Shown here one piece after another: positions 1-8,618 of a stretch of 64,000 bases of DNA. The translations under genes were made by a program, and so were the position numbers. How positions within the stretch are numbered: position 1 is the stretch's first letter; every line of letters begins with the position of its first letter. Source of the stretch: Nakazawaea peltata (taxonomy: Eukaryota > Ascomycota > Pichiomycetes > Alaninales > Pachysolenaceae); contig BCGQ01000007.1 in the NCBI GenBank assembly GCA_001599355.1, positions 562,620-626,619 on the forward strand, written 5' to 3'. A model generated the notes under the pieces. That model did not search any database and had not been told where the DNA came from. It saw nothing but the letters and a program-made list of their open reading frames with translations.

Positions 1-177
1 GTTTCTAAAAACAACCCAATGAATTTCAAGAGATGTAAATTTGACGTTAAAGTTGTCAGCAATGGCAAGGGATCTGAGATTTTGTTTATTAAGAAGTCTG
101 GATCTAAGGTTACTTTCAAGAAATTATTTGGGGAGGTTGAACGTATTTTGAATACTCAGGGAGTGTTGACAGTTTAG
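1..177 (+). CDS. 3' end of a protein gene, possible KA1-type C-terminus (partial)
   Basis: The window opens inside a reading frame that starts at base 1 and ends with TAG at 175-177, giving the last 58 residues of a protein that begins upstream. I do not recognise the gene with confidence. The tail has a short beta-rich segment (KRCKFDVKVV), then EILFIKKSGSKVTFKK and a final helix (LFGEVERIL). That order resembles the kinase-associated KA1 fold at the C-terminus of MARK/Kin1 and septin-linked kinases such as Gin4, Kcc4 and Hsl1. This is a pattern impression, not an alignment. The frame is open throughout and codon use looks like the neighbouring genes. Confidence 0.55.
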   Translation, partial: VSKNNPMNFKRCKFDVKVVSNGKGSEILFIKKSGSKVTFKKLFGEVERILNTQGVLTV

Positions 178-692
178 GTGAATTGGGATGGAAATAGTTA
201 GAATAAATGATTAATAGTTAGGTGTTGTAGGGATAGAGAGTTTGAGGTAGAGCAAAAGTAAAGCAGAAGTATAGCAGAGGTAGAACAGACGTATAGTACA
301 AAGGATGATGAAAGAAGGGGAGATAGGAATGGACAGGAGTAAGTTTGGTGTGTAGTTTTTTCTCGGATAATTGGGGGTAATTGAGGGTAATTGGGGGTAA
401 TTGGATGAAAGAGGTGGAGAGGGAACTTCAATTTTCATGTTCTAGTCCAAAGCCTTAATCACTACGTACTTCCAGACCCTTACTCGATCTCAATCCAGGT
501 CAGATATATCCATACTAATTCCATAGTAATTCCGTAGTAGTTTCCGTAGTAGTTTCCGTAGTACTTCCATAGTAACTACCCACCTCAAAAGTTACCCGGC
601 CTAGTTATAACACAGAGGAAGAAGCCACACAAGACGAACATTTAAAGAGGCAAAGAGCTGATAAGACCGCTGATTCAAGCGATTCAAAGCAT
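178..692. promoter_or_regulatory. YPT35 upstream region with 11-bp-period repeats
   Basis: No gene is seen in these 515 bases. Three short tandem arrays are present: about four 11-bp units at 251-294 (AGCAGAAGTAT type), three 10-bp units at 371-400 (TTGGGGGTAA type), and six 11-12-bp units at 510-577 (CCGTAGTAGTT type). Open frames on the minus strand across the first arrays are simple-sequence artefacts. The downstream part must hold the YPT35 promoter, but I recognise no specific factor site. Confidence 0.6.
510..577. repeat. 11-12-bp tandem array, six units
   Basis: The units are CCATACTAATT, CCATAGTAATT, two copies of CCGTAGTAGTTT, CCGTAGTACTT and CCATAGTAACT, head to tail. The array ends 115 bp before the YPT35 start codon. 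Confidence 0.85.
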
Positions 693-1184
693 ATGTCAAA
701 TCAAGATCAAGGGCAGCAAGCGTCCAAAAAAAAATTAACTCTGCTTGCCCCAGTACCCATCCAATTAATCGACCATGATAACACCGACTCAGAACAAGGA
801 ACAAGCTCTGCTAATGAGGGGAACACAGCTGGAAAGAACACAGCTTGGTGCCGTCGCGCAATGATAGGAGAATATACAGTGGTAGATGGGAGTAATATGA
901 CCCGGTTTGTAGTTTGGACAATCACATTAGAGACATATCTGAATAATAAGATCCAGATCCGGAAGAGATACACGGATTTTGTCGAGTTGAGGAGGAAAAT
1001 ACTAGCAAAGTATCCCTCTCATGTGATTGAGATACCCAAGTTACCAGTTAAGAGCATTTTACTCAATTTTGATCGAGAATTTTTGGAGAAAAGGAGAAGT
1101 GGATTGGAGTTTTTCATCTCTAGCATTTTGTTGAACCCGATATTTTGTAATGATGAGGTGGTGAAGAAGTTTGTAATTGAGTGA
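693..1184 (+). CDS. YPT35: PX-domain protein, Ypt35-like Vps13 adaptor
   Basis: A 163-residue protein made of a disordered N-terminus (about 1-50) and one PX domain (about 55-163). The PX signature RKRYTDF and the proline-rich loop with IPKLPVKS are present, as is the helical FLEKRRSGLEFFI segment, so binding of PI3P on endosomal or vacuolar membranes is expected. S. cerevisiae Ypt35 recruits the lipid-transfer protein Vps13 through an N-terminal PxP motif. Here residues 19-23 read APVPI, a plausible equivalent. At 214 residues the S. cerevisiae protein is longer; the difference is mostly the N-terminus. The next gene downstream is thioredoxin reductase, the same order as YHR105W-YHR106W (YPT35-TRR2), which supports the name. 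Other short PX proteins are possible. Confidence 0.75.
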   Translation: MSNQDQGQQASKKKLTLLAPVPIQLIDHDNTDSEQGTSSANEGNTAGKNTAWCRRAMIGEYTVVDGSNMTRFVVWTITLETYLNNKIQIRKRYTDFVELRRKILAKYPSHVIEIPKLPVKSILLNFDREFLEKRRSGLEFFISSILLNPIFCNDEVVKKFVIE

Positions 1185-1802
1185 AAGTATGGAGATAATT
1201 AAGGGAAATAATTAAGGGAAATAATTATAGAGAAGTATATGATAGATGGGTGGAGATTTACTGGTGCATAACGGATTTGCCAGTCTGTCTCTGCCAGTCT
1301 GTCAGATTGTCCGTCTCCCCGACTATCACTCCGCCTCTCCCTCCATTCCAGAACATTCCCACCTGCATTGCCCATCTCATCTGTCATCGCATGTATTATT
1401 AATTATCATATTCATCATTACCTGATTTGTAGTTTCCTAAAGAAGAAATCAAAATAGGCGCTTTCGATGAGGTAATCAGAGCGCGCCGAGATTTCGAAAT
1501 CTTAGGCGATCGCATGTGGGAGGGAATTTGCGCGGTCTGTGCGCAGTTTCTGCCTGGCTTCCGCCTGCTCTCCGCCCATTCTCCACCTACTCTCCGCCCA
1601 CTCTCCGCCGACCCTCCACCCACTCTCCGTCCCAATTTTCTCACCCCTTTCCTTCACTTTTCCCCCGAATTCGTTCTAGATGCGCCGATATTTGTCAAGC
1701 GCCGCGACCTGGAAAAAAACTATTTAAAGAGGCAAAAGTAGCCCCTTTTCAAATCAACCATCCAAGTTACTAATTTGATTCAAGTTGTTGCTGTTAAAAA
1801 AT
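1185..1802. promoter_or_regulatory. TRR1 promoter region, pyrimidine-rich 11-bp array
   Basis: No gene is seen between YPT35 and TRR1. The outstanding feature is a C/T-rich array at 1559-1635 made of seven 11-bp units. A TATA-like CTATTTAAAG stretch lies near 1719-1728. A perfect Yap1-type TTACTAA lies at 1767-1773, but only about 30 bp before the ATG, so its role as an activator site is doubtful. Confidence 0.55.
1559..1635. repeat. 11-bp tandem array, seven units, CTCCGCCCACT type
   Basis: Seven consecutive 11-mers in perfect register: TTCCGCCTGCT, CTCCGCCCATT, CTCCACCTACT, CTCCGCCCACT, CTCCGCCGACC, CTCCACCCACT, CTCCGTCCCAA. The purine-strand version of the same unit (GGGCGGAGAGT) recurs in the CIA1/CYC2 promoter at 4902-4967. 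Confidence 0.9.
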
Positions 1803-2759
1803 ATGTCTAAAAAAGCTGTTATTATTGGTAGTGGACCAGCTGCCCACACCGCCGCCATCTACTTGGCCAGAGCCGAGATCATCCCAACTATGTACGAGGG
1901 TTTAATGGCCAACGGTATCGCTGCCGGAGGTCAATTGACTACCACCACCGAGATTGAGAACTTCCCAGGTTTCCCTCAGGGAATCATGGGTGGTGAGTTG
2001 ATGGAGCAAATGAAGCTGCAAAGTACCAGATTCGGTACCGAGATCATCTCCGAGACCATCTCCAAGGTTGACTTGAGCTCTAGACCATTCAAGTTATGGA
2101 CCGAATTCTTTGAAGATGAAGAGCCAATTCTTGCCGACAGTATCATCTTGGCTACTGGTGCTTCTGCCAAGAGAATGAACTTGCCAGGTGAAGAGACTTA
2201 CTGGCAACAAGGTATCTCTGCCTGTGCCGTTTGTGACGGTGCTGTTCCAATCTTCAGAAACAAGCCTTTGGCTGTTATCGGAGGTGGTGACTCTGCTTGT
2301 GAGGAGGCTTTGTTCTTGACCAAGTACGGTTCCAAGGTTTACTTGATTGTTAGAAAGGACCACTTGAGAGCTTCTACTATTATGCAAAGAAGAGTCCAAC
2401 TGAATGACAAGTTGGAGATTTTATTCGACACTGTTGGTGTTGAGGCCAAGGGTGACGGTAAATTCCTTAACGCTTTGAGCATCAAGAACGTCAAGACCAA
2501 CGAGACCAAGGACTTGCCAGTCAACGGTTTGTTCTACGCCATTGGTCACACCCCAGCTACTGCTATCGTTCAAGGTCAATTGGACACCGATGAACAAGGT
2601 TACATCAAGACCATCCCAGGTACCGCTATGACCTCTGTTCCAGGTGTCTTTGCCGCCGGTGACGTCCAAGACAAACGTTACAGACAAGCCATCACCTCTG
2701 CCGGTTCCGGTTGTATGGCCGCTTTGGACTGTGAGAAGTTCTTGTCCGAGTTAGAATAG
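1803..2759 (+). CDS. TRR1: Thioredoxin reductase (NADPH), cytosolic form
   Basis: A 318-residue FAD/NADPH enzyme that reduces oxidised thioredoxin. The N-terminal FAD fold starts with [13 protein letters not shown], the redox-active disulfide is CAVC (C141, C144), and the NADPH-binding motif is [12 protein letters not shown]. The C-terminal FAD motif is [10 protein letters not shown]. Length and sequence match S. cerevisiae Trr1 (319 residues) almost throughout. The frame is open upstream to about 1785 but has no ATG there, so the start is the ATG at 1803. No targeting presequence is visible, so the cytosol is the likely site. Codons are strongly biased (AAG, GGT, TTG, AGA), typical of a highly expressed gene. 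With YPT35 it keeps the YHR105W-YHR106W order. Confidence 0.97.
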   Translation: MSKKAVIIGSGPAAHTAAIYLARAEIIPTMYEGLMANGIAAGGQLTTTTEIENFPGFPQGIMGGELMEQMKLQSTRFGTEIISETISKVDLSSRPFKLWTEFFEDEEPILADSIILATGASAKRMNLPGEETYWQQGISACAVCDGAVPIFRNKPLAVIGGGDSACEEALFLTKYGSKVYLIVRKDHLRASTIMQRRVQLNDKLEILFDTVGVEAKGDGKFLNALSIKNVKTNETKDLPVNGLFYAIGHTPATAIVQGQLDTDEQGYIKTIPGTAMTSVPGVFAAGDVQDKRYRQAITSAGSGCMAALDCEKFLSELE

Positions 2760-2853
2760 ATATAGACTAATGATTATAAATATGATTAATATAATACATC
2801 GCACTTAACACACGACAGTAGATATATACAGATAAATAAAAGGTATGCAACGC

Positions 2854-3454
2854 TCATTCTACAGCTTTGAAGGCAAACTCAAAGCCTAATCCGGACGAGA
2901 TCTCCTCGTTGAGGATCTCCGCCAATTTGGCTCCATCTCTCAAGCTGATCCATTCTCCCTCGATGTAGTCGAATCTGTTTGGTCCTGAAACTGGTGAGCT
3001 GAGCCAGAGTTGCTTGTTAGGAGGTTGCTTATTGACGACGTATTCTCCATGGTTTGGGACTGAGATCTGTAATATTCCGTTCTAAATCGCTCGTTAGTAC
3101 TTTAAACTTGCTTAAAATCATCCCACTTTTACTTACCGATAATTCAGCGTCTAATCCTGGACAATCTTGAGAGTCAAGGAGGTCTTCCAAATCTTCGATC
3201 ATCGATTCCAAGGTCTCATCGGCATACTGATGGTATTCTCCACTGGTCATGCTCAATACAGACTCTGGAATTGCCCCACCATCCGTAGTTGCTGGACCTC
3301 CACTGATTCCCGACAGATATCTCATTTGTACCATCGTTGATCTCATAGTAACAGATGGTATAACCCTCGGTAAACTGGATTTCAAGCCCGATAAAACAAC
3401 TCTACGGCCAACTAATTGCCTACTGTTTCTTGCCAAAAGATTTCTTAACATCAT
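2854..3454 (-). CDS. YFH1: Frataxin, spliced (exons 3454-3137 and 3081-2854)
   Basis: Mitochondrial frataxin, which stimulates iron-sulfur cluster assembly on the Isu scaffold with Nfs1-Isd11. Exon 1 codes 106 residues with a basic presequence (about 1-50) and the acidic first helix (YHQYADETLESMIEDLEDLLD). Exon 2 codes 75 residues with the beta sheet, including the hallmark VNKQPPNKQLWLSSP and SGPNRFDY. Joining at the intron keeps the frame in phase 0, after codon TCG, and gives 181 residues against 174 in S. cerevisiae Yfh1. Without splicing the frame reads into intron and loses the sheet. Two adjacent ATGs begin the gene; the first is taken. Three TCACGTGA sites lie upstream. Confidence 0.96.
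3082..3136 (-). other. 55-nt spliceosomal intron in YFH1
   Basis: On the minus strand the intron begins GTAAGT (3136-3131), has a perfect yeast branch sequence TACTAAC (3099-3093), and ends in TAG with the final G at 3082. The branch A (3094) is only 12 nt from the 3' splice site. Removing it restores the conserved frataxin fold in frame. It is the only intron in the window that I can support. Confidence 0.95.
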
Positions 3455-3757
3455 TCTTTACTTGATCACCCCAGTATTAACCCTTAAAGTCATCTTCTTC
3501 TAGATTTTATTGCCCGATTTTGGAGCGAAAAAGGTATCTACGTTGGTCACGTGAATCAGCCATTTATGGGATAATATTTGTAAGCAGATCACGTGACTGA
3601 AAAATCACGTGACCAGGATCTGAAACTACGATGAGAGGAAGATATCAACGGATTACAGCATTACAACGAATATAGACATGGAATATAGGTCTGGAACACA
3701 GCTATGGAACACATACCCTACAACCAGAGAACTCTATACACTCCTTACAATTACCAT
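3455..3757 (-). promoter_or_regulatory. YFH1 promoter with three TCACGTGA E-boxes
   Basis: Three perfect TCACGTGA palindromes lie at 3547-3554, 3589-3596 and 3605-3612, 93 to 158 bp upstream of the YFH1 start. This is the extended Cbf1-type E-box. Since CIA1 ends at 3758 on the same strand, the interval serves only YFH1. Confidence 0.75.
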
Positions 3758-4837
3758 CTATTCAACTATCCACATATTTACAACCCCATCATCTCCTCCA
3801 GTTATAAGATATTCACTACCATTAGGATCAACCCACCATTCACAACTATTGATTTCATAAGTGGAATGCGATAATTCATGGATCAGCTCCACTTTCCAAC
3901 CTTCAGATCCAGAAGAATAAATAACTATCCTTCCGTCACTACCTACAGATGCAATCCTACCAGAAGGAGACCAAGAACATGAATAGATTTGTCTTTCATG
4001 GGCTTCTGGCAATGTAGCTTCGAGGATCCACTCTTCAGTGGTATCGGTTCTAATGGTAGATGGAATGCCATCATTGCTATTACTTGAACTACTTGAGTCA
4101 TCTGCACGACTCCATATCTTTACGGTAGAATCGTCACTACACGAGCAAAGTCTCAGCTTATTACCTGAACTCTTCTCGAAATCAACGCTCCATACAGTAC
4201 CCTGATGACCGGTCAATTCGGCCACACAGACCCAGTCATCATCATCGTACATATCTTGTTTATATAATCTAATTGTATCATCGTAGGAAGCCGACAGCAA
4301 TAAGAGTTCTGATGGGTGGAATTTACAGCATTTAACGTCTTGGGTGTGGTCTTGCAATACCGAAAGACACTCGAATTCCTCGTTGGATTCGTCACATTCC
4401 CAAAGCCAAACAGTCTTGTCTCTGGAACAAGTCAGTAAGAAATCACCAGAAGGTGACCATGATACACCTTTGATCTCATTTTCGTGCCCCTCGATGATCA
4501 GCATCAACTCCCATTCAGCCTCATCAGAAGCGTCTCTGAAAGTGGTAGTGTAGTCGCTATAAGTGTCGTCTTCTTTGCCCCAAATGGAGACCGTGGCATC
4601 GAAGGAGCCGAGCAGTAACACTGGATACTCGCTTTGCGGTTTCCAGGCCACGCTGCGGACCGTCTTTTTGTGGGTCTTCTCGTCTAAAACTGCCACCAAC
4701 TGTTTAGTGATCAAGTTGTAGACACGGCAGGTTTTATCGCCTGAACATGAGGCCAAGAGGGGGAACCTTGAGCTGCAGTTGGTTTCCCAGACCTTGTCGG
4801 CGTGTCCTTTGAAGGAATGGTGAAGGGAAATGGACAT
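3758..4837 (-). CDS. CIA1: Cytosolic iron-sulfur assembly WD40 protein Cia1
   Basis: A 359-residue WD40 propeller protein. Repeated WD40 units are visible from the first ([17 protein letters not shown]) through [33 protein letters not shown] and [14 protein letters not shown] to [13 protein letters not shown], about seven blades with no other domain. Cia1 sits in the CIA targeting complex with Cia2 and Met18 and hands Fe-S clusters to cytosolic and nuclear apoproteins. The S. cerevisiae protein has 330 residues; extra length here is mainly in an acidic loop and a serine-rich loop ([11 protein letters not shown]). It is divergent from CYC2 across about 314 bp and lies directly upstream of frataxin. 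Confidence 0.92.
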   Translation of the reverse strand: MSISLHHSFKGHADKVWETNCSSRFPLLASCSGDKTCRVYNLITKQLVAVLDEKTHKKTVRSVAWKPQSEYPVLLLGSFDATVSIWGKEDDTYSDYTTTFRDASDEAEWELMLIIEGHENEIKGVSWSPSGDFLLTCSRDKTVWLWECDESNEEFECLSVLQDHTQDVKCCKFHPSELLLLSASYDDTIRLYKQDMYDDDDWVCVAELTGHQGTVWSVDFEKSSGNKLRLCSCSDDSTVKIWSRADDSSSSSNSNDGIPSTIRTDTTEEWILEATLPEAHERQIYSCSWSPSGRIASVGSDGRIVIYSSGSEGWKVELIHELSHSTYEINSCEWWVDPNGSEYLITGGDDGVVNMWIVE

Positions 4838-5151
4838 TTGGAGCTGAGGTGGTTGTCTGGTGAATGTTGGTGTGATGATTAGTAAAAATAAGAGTTAAGT
4901 TGGGCGGAGAGTGGGTGGGAGGTGAGCGGGATTTGCGCGGGAGAACTGGTGGGAAGCTGGGTGGAAGATCAGAAGAGACAAGCAGGGAAAAAAGATGCGC
5001 AAAATTGTCTTTTGCTCAGTCAATTCATTGGAGGGGCCCCGCTTATTTTTCGCTGGAGATGGGCGGGGCCTCGGCGGGATCTCTTCAGCTCATCACCTTA
5101 AATTGAGAATTCACCTCTAGCTCTCTCGACATCGAGATATCCCGAGGAAAA
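4838..5151. promoter_or_regulatory. Divergent CIA1/CYC2 promoter with purine-rich 11-bp array
   Basis: Six 11-bp units occupy 4902-4967 (GGGCGGAGAGT, GGGTGGGAGGT, GAGCGGGATTT, GCGCGGGAGAA, CTGGTGGGAAG, CTGGGTGGAAG). A CCAAT box in reverse (ATTGG, 5027-5031) could be a Hap-complex site for CYC2, but such a short match is weak evidence. Confidence 0.6.
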
Positions 5152-6753
5152 ATGATGAAATATCAATTATCAGCCGCCTATAAACAGGGATACTCGATTT
5201 TTCCAGCGAGAATTGCCCTTCAAAGGTCTTTACGCTTTAACTCTTCCTCTTCCAACAATGTTCCTCAGAAGAGAAACGACAAGAATGTCCCTGGAAAGGC
5301 ACTGAGAACACCAGAAGTGGGCTCTTCACCTGCTCCATTGGACCCGTCAGCCATCAAATTCCCCTCCAGACCAGGAAATTATATCCCTCACGCCACAGAT
5401 AAGCGTATCTCCTTCGATCATGCCCCTCCAAGAAGTCCCTCAGAGACCCCTCCACCAAGCAACAGCTGGTACGTCTGGAAAAAGGTTCTCCCCGGGGTTA
5501 TCATCTTCGGAGGAATCAGCTGGGCTCTATATACATACTACTACATTGGCAAGAAGGAGGAAGACTCTGAGATGTTGCATCCGGCCAAATTCACCAAGTG
5601 GATCATCACTTACAGAGCTGAACTTCCTGGAAGTCCTGACCATTATGTGATGGAATTGACCAAGAAGAACTTCACCAAAATCAAGCCAAAGAGTACTACT
5701 GCGGCTTCAGGATCTCTCCTGGGTGGAATTGGTGCTTCTGGGGACTCCAGCCTCTGGAATGGCCATAAATTATGGTCCGTGGAAATCTGTCAGCCTCAAA
5801 TTAATATCGTAAGATCTTATACACCCTTGCCGTTGTATGTTGGATCCGTAGACCCGGCTACAAACGAGCCATTCTTCAAATTAGTAGAATCAGCTCTGGA
5901 AGAAGGTAAGTTTCTTCTTTATATAAAGAAATATGACCAAGGGGAGATGGCTCGTTGGCTTTCCAAGCTCCCCTTGTACAGTGAAGTGTTGGTCAGAGGT
6001 CCATTCGAAGACTATAAACTTCCTTATTCTCCTGTAGATCAGCTGTTGCCTCCAAGACAACAATTGAAGAACCAGCCATCCAAAATCCTGCTGGAAAGTT
6101 CACCTGTAGTCAAGTCTGTAAGAGCTGACAATATGGTCTTCTACGTAGCAGGAACTGGGATTACACCGGCATTGCAAATGTTGTACTCACCTAATCCTCC
6201 TCATGGATTCTGTGATATCCATTGGTCAGTGAGAGACCGTCTGGAGATCCCTCAAAGCTTTGCTGACTTGAATTTCTTCTTGGAGAAGTTGGGCAGAGCT
6301 AAATTCCATTACCATGTAGATAACGAGAAGAAGACGAGACTTGATATGAGGACGGACTTTACTCTGCCTCTGCCTAAGAGTTTCCAAGGTTATAAGAGCC
6401 ATGATATAGTACAACAGAAGGAGAAGGAGGCCAAGATCAGTGCAATTGAACAGGATTCTAGCCTCAATGAGCAACAAAAAGCTCTGGCGATCCTGGAACT
6501 AGATTCTCCATCTCCTAATGACCGTCTCTTCAATCCTCTGCAGTACAAAAACCAGCTTGAACAGTTCAATGCCATTAAAGATAAACTAGAGATGACTCCA
6601 GCGGCCTTGGCCATAGTTTGTGGTCCAGATGGGTACGTGAAATACGTCTGTGGCCCTAAAGATATCAATAACGTTGATAATATCGACATCGGACCGATCT
6701 CTGGAGTGTTAGGAAGCAAAGGATGGACCAAAGAGAATGTATTTAGGATGTAA
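5152..6753 (+). CDS. CYC2: Mitochondrial FAD/NAD(P)H reductase, Cyc2-like
   Basis: A 533-residue protein with a basic, serine-rich mitochondrial presequence (about 1-45), a single membrane segment (about 117-135, VIIFGGISWALYTYYYIG) and a cytochrome-b5-reductase-like module facing the intermembrane space. The FAD part contains IVRSYTPLP. The nucleotide part shows FYVAGTGITPALQML, CGPDGYV and the typical end GWTKENVFRM. S. cerevisiae Cyc2 is an FAD protein that helps attach haem to apocytochrome c; it has 366 residues. Here a long charged insertion (about 400-490) sits within the NAD domain. The reductase fold is secure. The choice of Cyc2 over other b5-reductase relatives (Aim33, Mcr1) rests on the membrane anchor and overall layout. 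Confidence 0.7.
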   Translation: MMKYQLSAAYKQGYSIFPARIALQRSLRFNSSSSNNVPQKRNDKNVPGKALRTPEVGSSPAPLDPSAIKFPSRPGNYIPHATDKRISFDHAPPRSPSETPPPSNSWYVWKKVLPGVIIFGGISWALYTYYYIGKKEEDSEMLHPAKFTKWIITYRAELPGSPDHYVMELTKKNFTKIKPKSTTAASGSLLGGIGASGDSSLWNGHKLWSVEICQPQINIVRSYTPLPLYVGSVDPATNEPFFKLVESALEEGKFLLYIKKYDQGEMARWLSKLPLYSEVLVRGPFEDYKLPYSPVDQLLPPRQQLKNQPSKILLESSPVVKSVRADNMVFYVAGTGITPALQMLYSPNPPHGFCDIHWSVRDRLEIPQSFADLNFFLEKLGRAKFHYHVDNEKKTRLDMRTDFTLPLPKSFQGYKSHDIVQQKEKEAKISAIEQDSSLNEQQKALAILELDSPSPNDRLFNPLQYKNQLEQFNAIKDKLEMTPAALAIVCGPDGYVKYVCGPKDINNVDNIDIGPISGVLGSKGWTKENVFRM

Positions 6754-6812
6754 GTAGAAATAATACAAGAGGTAAATGTAATTTAGAATTGAAATTTAGA
6801 ATAAATAGATAT

Positions 6813-8618
6813 TTAGGCACTGGCCTCGGCCTTTTTCAGGTCGAAATCGTACTTAATCGAACCGTTAGCGATTAATCTGTTGATACAGGCAATAGCAGCT
6901 TGTAAAGAACCTCTAGAGATGTCCTCATGGATACCTACACCCCACAAATTGTTTTCACCATCGTTAGATAATTCGATGAAAGTAGCAGCTTGAGTGTTGG
7001 AGTCCTTACCCATGGAATGTTCATGATAACTGACGACATTCAACTCGGATTTGAGATGCAGAGAAAGAGAGTTGACAAACAGAGAAAGTAAACCGTTACC
7101 TTGGCCAGATAATTGGATAGGTTGACCATTGGCAAGCATTTCAAGTTCGAGAATCTTGGTCTTGGAGTCTGGACCCTTCTTGATGTCGAAATCTACTAAT
7201 TCGAAAGTGTTATTAGAGACGTTCTCCAAGTTGTAGGACTTCTTGAAGAGGTCACAGATCTCTTCAGCTCTCAATTCACGGCCAAGGGAATCGGCAGTTT
7301 CTTGGACGATAGTAGAGAACAAGACTTGCAATTTTCTAGGTAAATCCAAGCCCAAAGACTTCAAGATCACCCACAGAGCACCTCCCTTACCAGATTGAGA
7401 GTTAACTCTGATGATCAGCTCGTAATTTCTACCTACATCTTTAGGATCAATTGGCAAGTATGGAATGGCCCATCTGACGTCTCCAGAGGCCCATCTGGCG
7501 TCTTGCTTGGCGAAACCCTTCTTAATAGCATCTTGATGGGATCCACTGAAAGCACAGACTACTAAGGAACCACCATATGGAGCTCTTGGAGAGACTGGGA
7601 CTTTGTTACACTTTTCTACGATCTCTACGATGGAGTCTAAGTCGGACATATCCAACTCTGGAGAGACACCATGGGTATACATATTGAGGGCTACGGTTAC
7701 TAAGTCGACGTTACCGGTTCTTTCACCATTTCCAAAGAGACAGCCTTCGACTCTGTCACCTCCGGCCAATAAACCTAACTCGGCAGCAGCGACACCACAA
7801 CCTCTGTCGTTATGAGGGTGTAAAGAGATACAGACCTTCTCTCTTTCGGAGATGTGTTTGGAGAAGTACTCGATTTGGTCGGCATACACGTTTGGAGAGG
7901 CGACCTCGACAGTAGCTGGCAAGTTGAAGATGATAGGATTTTCGGCAGTTGGTTCCCAGGCGGCCTTGACGGCTTCACAGATCTCGACAGCGAACTCGAC
8001 TGGGGTGTCGGAGAAACATTCAGGACTGAATTCGTATGACCATCTGGTGGCTTGCATAGCTGGGTCATCCTTAGTCAAGGATCTGACGAACTTGGTGGTC
8101 TCAATAGCCTTGGCGATGGCGTCCTCTTGGGTCATGTTGAAAACGACGTCTCTGAAGAGATCAGAGGTGGCTAAGTAACAATGGATGGTAGCACGGTGGG
8201 CTCCTTTCACACTCTCGACGGTTCTTCTGATCAAATGTTCTCTGGACTGGGTTAAGACTTGGATATTCACGTCCTCTGGGGCATTTTCAACCGCGTAACG
8301 AGTGAAATCGAAATCGGTTTGAGAGGCCGATGGGAACGAGACCTCGATCTCTTTGAAACCCAACTCTACCAATTTGTGGAAGTATTCCTTCTTTTCCAGG
8401 ACAGACATAGGATCTGGTAACGATTGGTTACCGTCTCTCAAATCGGTGGACAACCAACGAGGCAGTTTGGTGATCTTTTTGGAAGGCCAATCACGGGTCT
8501 CCATCTTAACTCCAGGGTATGGAATGTACTTTTTGGAGGGGTCTCTTAACATATTTTTGTAGGCAGGCTCGAAGCTTTTGCCGTACTTGGCAAAATTCAC
8601 CACAGTACGCTTGAACAT
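6813..8618 (-). CDS. LEU4: 2-isopropylmalate synthase
   Basis: A 601-residue enzyme that condenses acetyl-CoA with 2-ketoisovalerate, the first committed step of leucine synthesis. The catalytic TIM barrel (about 50-330) holds STDLRDGNQSL and the metal-binding HPHNDRG. The LeuA allosteric domain for leucine feedback forms the C-terminus (about 440-590). A basic N-terminus (MFKRTVVNFAKYGKSF) suits mitochondrial import. Length is close to S. cerevisiae Leu4 (619). At 7374-7376 a CTG falls in SGKGGA-ctg-WVILKSLG, where Leu4 has alanine, one of the code-reassignment sites. The 669-bp upstream region carries a Leu3-type palindrome and a Gcn4 site, matching known LEU4 control. Confidence 0.97.
   Translation of the reverse strand: MFKRTVVNFAKYGKSFEPAYKNMLRDPSKKYIPYPGVKMETRDWPSKKITKLPRWLSTDLRDGNQSLPDPMSVLEKKEYFHKLVELGFKEIEVSFPSASQTDFDFTRYAVENAPEDVNIQVLTQSREHLIRRTVESVKGAHRATIHCYLATSDLFRDVVFNMTQEDAIAKAIETTKFVRSLTKDDPAMQATRWSYEFSPECFSDTPVEFAVEICEAVKAAWEPTAENPIIFNLPATVEVASPNVYADQIEYFSKHISEREKVCISLHPHNDRGCGVAAAELGLLAGGDRVEGCLFGNGERTGNVDLVTVALNMYTHGVSPELDMSDLDSIVEIVEKCNKVPVSPRAPYGGSLVVCAFSGSHQDAIKKGFAKQDARWASGDVRWAIPYLPIDPKDVGRNYELIIRVNSQSGKGGALWVILKSLGLDLPRKLQVLFSTIVQETADSLGRELRAEEICDLFKKSYNLENVSNNTFELVDFDIKKGPDSKTKILELEMLANGQPIQLSGQGNGLLSLFVNSLSLHLKSELNVVSYHEHSMGKDSNTQAATFIELSNDGENNLWGVGIHEDISRGSLQAAIACINRLIANGSIKYDFDLKKAEASA

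Noticed and set aside
198-438. Minus-strand open frames upstream of YPT35
   Set aside because: They translate simple tandem repeats and have no recognisable domain or start context.
1767-1773. TTACTAA as a functional Yap1 site for TRR1
   Set aside because: It lies only about 30 bp before the ATG, probably in the 5' leader; recorded but not claimed.
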